Source: PVC group bacterium
GTDB taxonomy: Bacteria; Verrucomicrobiota; Kiritimatiellia; SS1-B-03-39; UBA6053
NCBI GenBank assembly: GCA_003565035.1
Contig: PXDP01000349.1
Span: 1-7,012 of the forward strand
Direction of reading: 5' to 3'
DNA length: 7,012 nucleotides
Positions 6,232-7,012 of this stretch are shown here, in pieces. The notes below the pieces were generated by a model. That model ran no database searches, had not been told where the DNA came from, and worked only from the letters and a program-made list of their open reading frames with translations. Both the position numbers and the translations under genes were made by a program. Every line of letters starts with the position of its first letter. Positions within the stretch are counted from its first letter, which is position 1.

Positions 6232-7012
6232 ATGCCCGATTCCCTCTACAAACTTCAATCCGACTTCAAACCCTCCGGCGATCAGCCGCAGGCAATTGAC
6301 GCACTGTGCCGCGGGCTGGATGCGGGTCAGCGTTTTCAGACGCTTGAAGGGGTCACCGGCAGCGGTAAAACCTTCACCATGGCCAACGTGATTGCCCACT
6401 GGGGCGGGCCGACGCTGATTATCTCCCACAACAAAACCCTGGCCGCCCAGCTGTATGCGGAAATGAAACAGTTCCTGCCCGAAAACGCGGTCAGCTATTT
6501 TGTCAGTTACTTCGATTACTATCAGCCCGAAGCGTACATTCCCACTACCGATACCTTCATTGAAAAAGATTCCAGCATCAATGAGGACATTGAGCGGCTG
6601 CGGCTGGCGGCGACCGATGCGCTTCTGAACCGCCGGGACGTGGTGATTATCGCCTCGGTCTCCTGCATCTATGGCCTGGGGTCGCCCGAAGACTATCAGG
6701 ACATGCTCATCCACCTGCAAGTCGGCGGCAGCCACGACCGGGATCAGCTTTTGGAAAAGCTGGTGACCATTCAGTACACCCGCAACGAGATCGAACGTTC
6801 GCCCGGCACCTTCCGGGTGCGCGGGGACACAGTGGAGCTGTATCCCAGCTACAATCAGGAGGGGGTGCGGATCAGCTTCTGGGGCGATGAAATCGAACGC
6901 ATCCAGCGATTCGATCCGCTAACCGGCGATGCGCTGGAGAATTTTACCGAGATTCACATCAGCCCGGCGCGGCATTTTGTCACCCCCTACCGCAAAATTG
7001 AAGAGGCCCTCG
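6232..7012 (+). CDS. uvrB: UvrABC excinuclease subunit B, N-terminal part (cut by window edge)
   Basis: UvrB is the damage-verifying helicase-like subunit of bacterial nucleotide excision repair. It receives DNA from UvrA and recruits UvrC for incision. The 260 residues seen are the first two fifths of a protein usually near 670. Visible are the N-terminal YKLQSDFKPSGDQPQAI (6-22), Walker A GVTGSGKT (40-47), LIISHNKTLAAQLY (62-75), the DNA-gripping beta-hairpin region YFDYYQPEAYIP (93-104), EKDSSINEDIERLR (111-124) and ASVSCIYGLGSPEDY (141-155). One aromatic position at the base of the hairpin is Phe94, where E. coli has Tyr. The ATG at 6232 is preferred because family homology starts at once. 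AGAGG at 6225-6229 is only two bases away, closer than normal. An in-frame ATG at 6187 would add 15 residues (MGAVDIPPLRLHTEA) that look unlike any UvrB I know. Confidence 0.97.
   Translation, partial: MPDSLYKLQSDFKPSGDQPQAIDALCRGLDAGQRFQTLEGVTGSGKTFTMANVIAHWGGPTLIISHNKTLAAQLYAEMKQFLPENAVSYFVSYFDYYQPEAYIPTTDTFIEKDSSINEDIERLRLAATDALLNRRDVVIIASVSCIYGLGSPEDYQDMLIHLQVGGSHDRDQLLEKLVTIQYTRNEIERSPGTFRVRGDTVELYPSYNQEGVRISFWGDEIERIQRFDPLTGDALENFTEIHISPARHFVTPYRKIEEAL

Noticed and set aside
6178..6735. 185-residue minus-strand frame opposite uvrB
   Set aside because: The plus strand encodes unmistakable UvrB motifs throughout, and the antisense product has no family features.

Overview
The window looks like ordinary chromosome from a GC-rich, Gram-negative-type bacterium. 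It holds six protein-coding genes, packed closely, with no RNA gene, insertion sequence, phage gene or CRISPR array that I can see. A YdjY-domain protein, a membrane protein with a pseudopilin-like tail and an HDFNNLL-type hybrid kinase together hint at the PVC superphylum (Kiritimatiellota/Lentisphaerae/Verrucomicrobia-like). That placement is an inference from gene content, not a proven assignment.

Layout, left to right. (1) Bases 1-878, minus strand: the N-terminal 292 codons of ilvD (dihydroxy-acid dehydratase, branched-chain amino acid synthesis), cut by the window edge. (2) Bases 879-1000: a divergent intergenic region with a convincing sigma70-type promoter for ilvD, a 7-bp direct repeat with 11-bp phasing and a small hairpin next to the kinase start. 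(3) Bases 1001-2890, plus strand: a membrane-anchored PAS hybrid histidine kinase with its own receiver domain. (4) Bases 2887-6136, minus strand: three tandem genes, in transcription order a DUF4190-like membrane protein with a pseudopilin-like tail, a YdjY-domain protein and an ArnT/PMT-like glycosyltransferase. The last meets the kinase tail to tail with interleaved stop codons. (5) Bases 6137-6231: a short divergent spacer with a perfect 6-bp inverted repeat and a TTGACA box. (6) Bases 6232-7012, plus strand: the first 260 codons of uvrB, cut by the right edge.

ilvD and uvrB are housekeeping genes in unrelated pathways. The kinase appears to be an orphan, with no separate response regulator in view. 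The least understood part is the three-gene minus-strand unit. Its genes are joined by a 15-nt gap and a 20-nt overlap, all three products look membrane-bound or exported, and together they suggest an envelope function that I cannot name. This unit is the best candidate here for something undescribed, but the evidence is only co-transcription plus domain resemblance.
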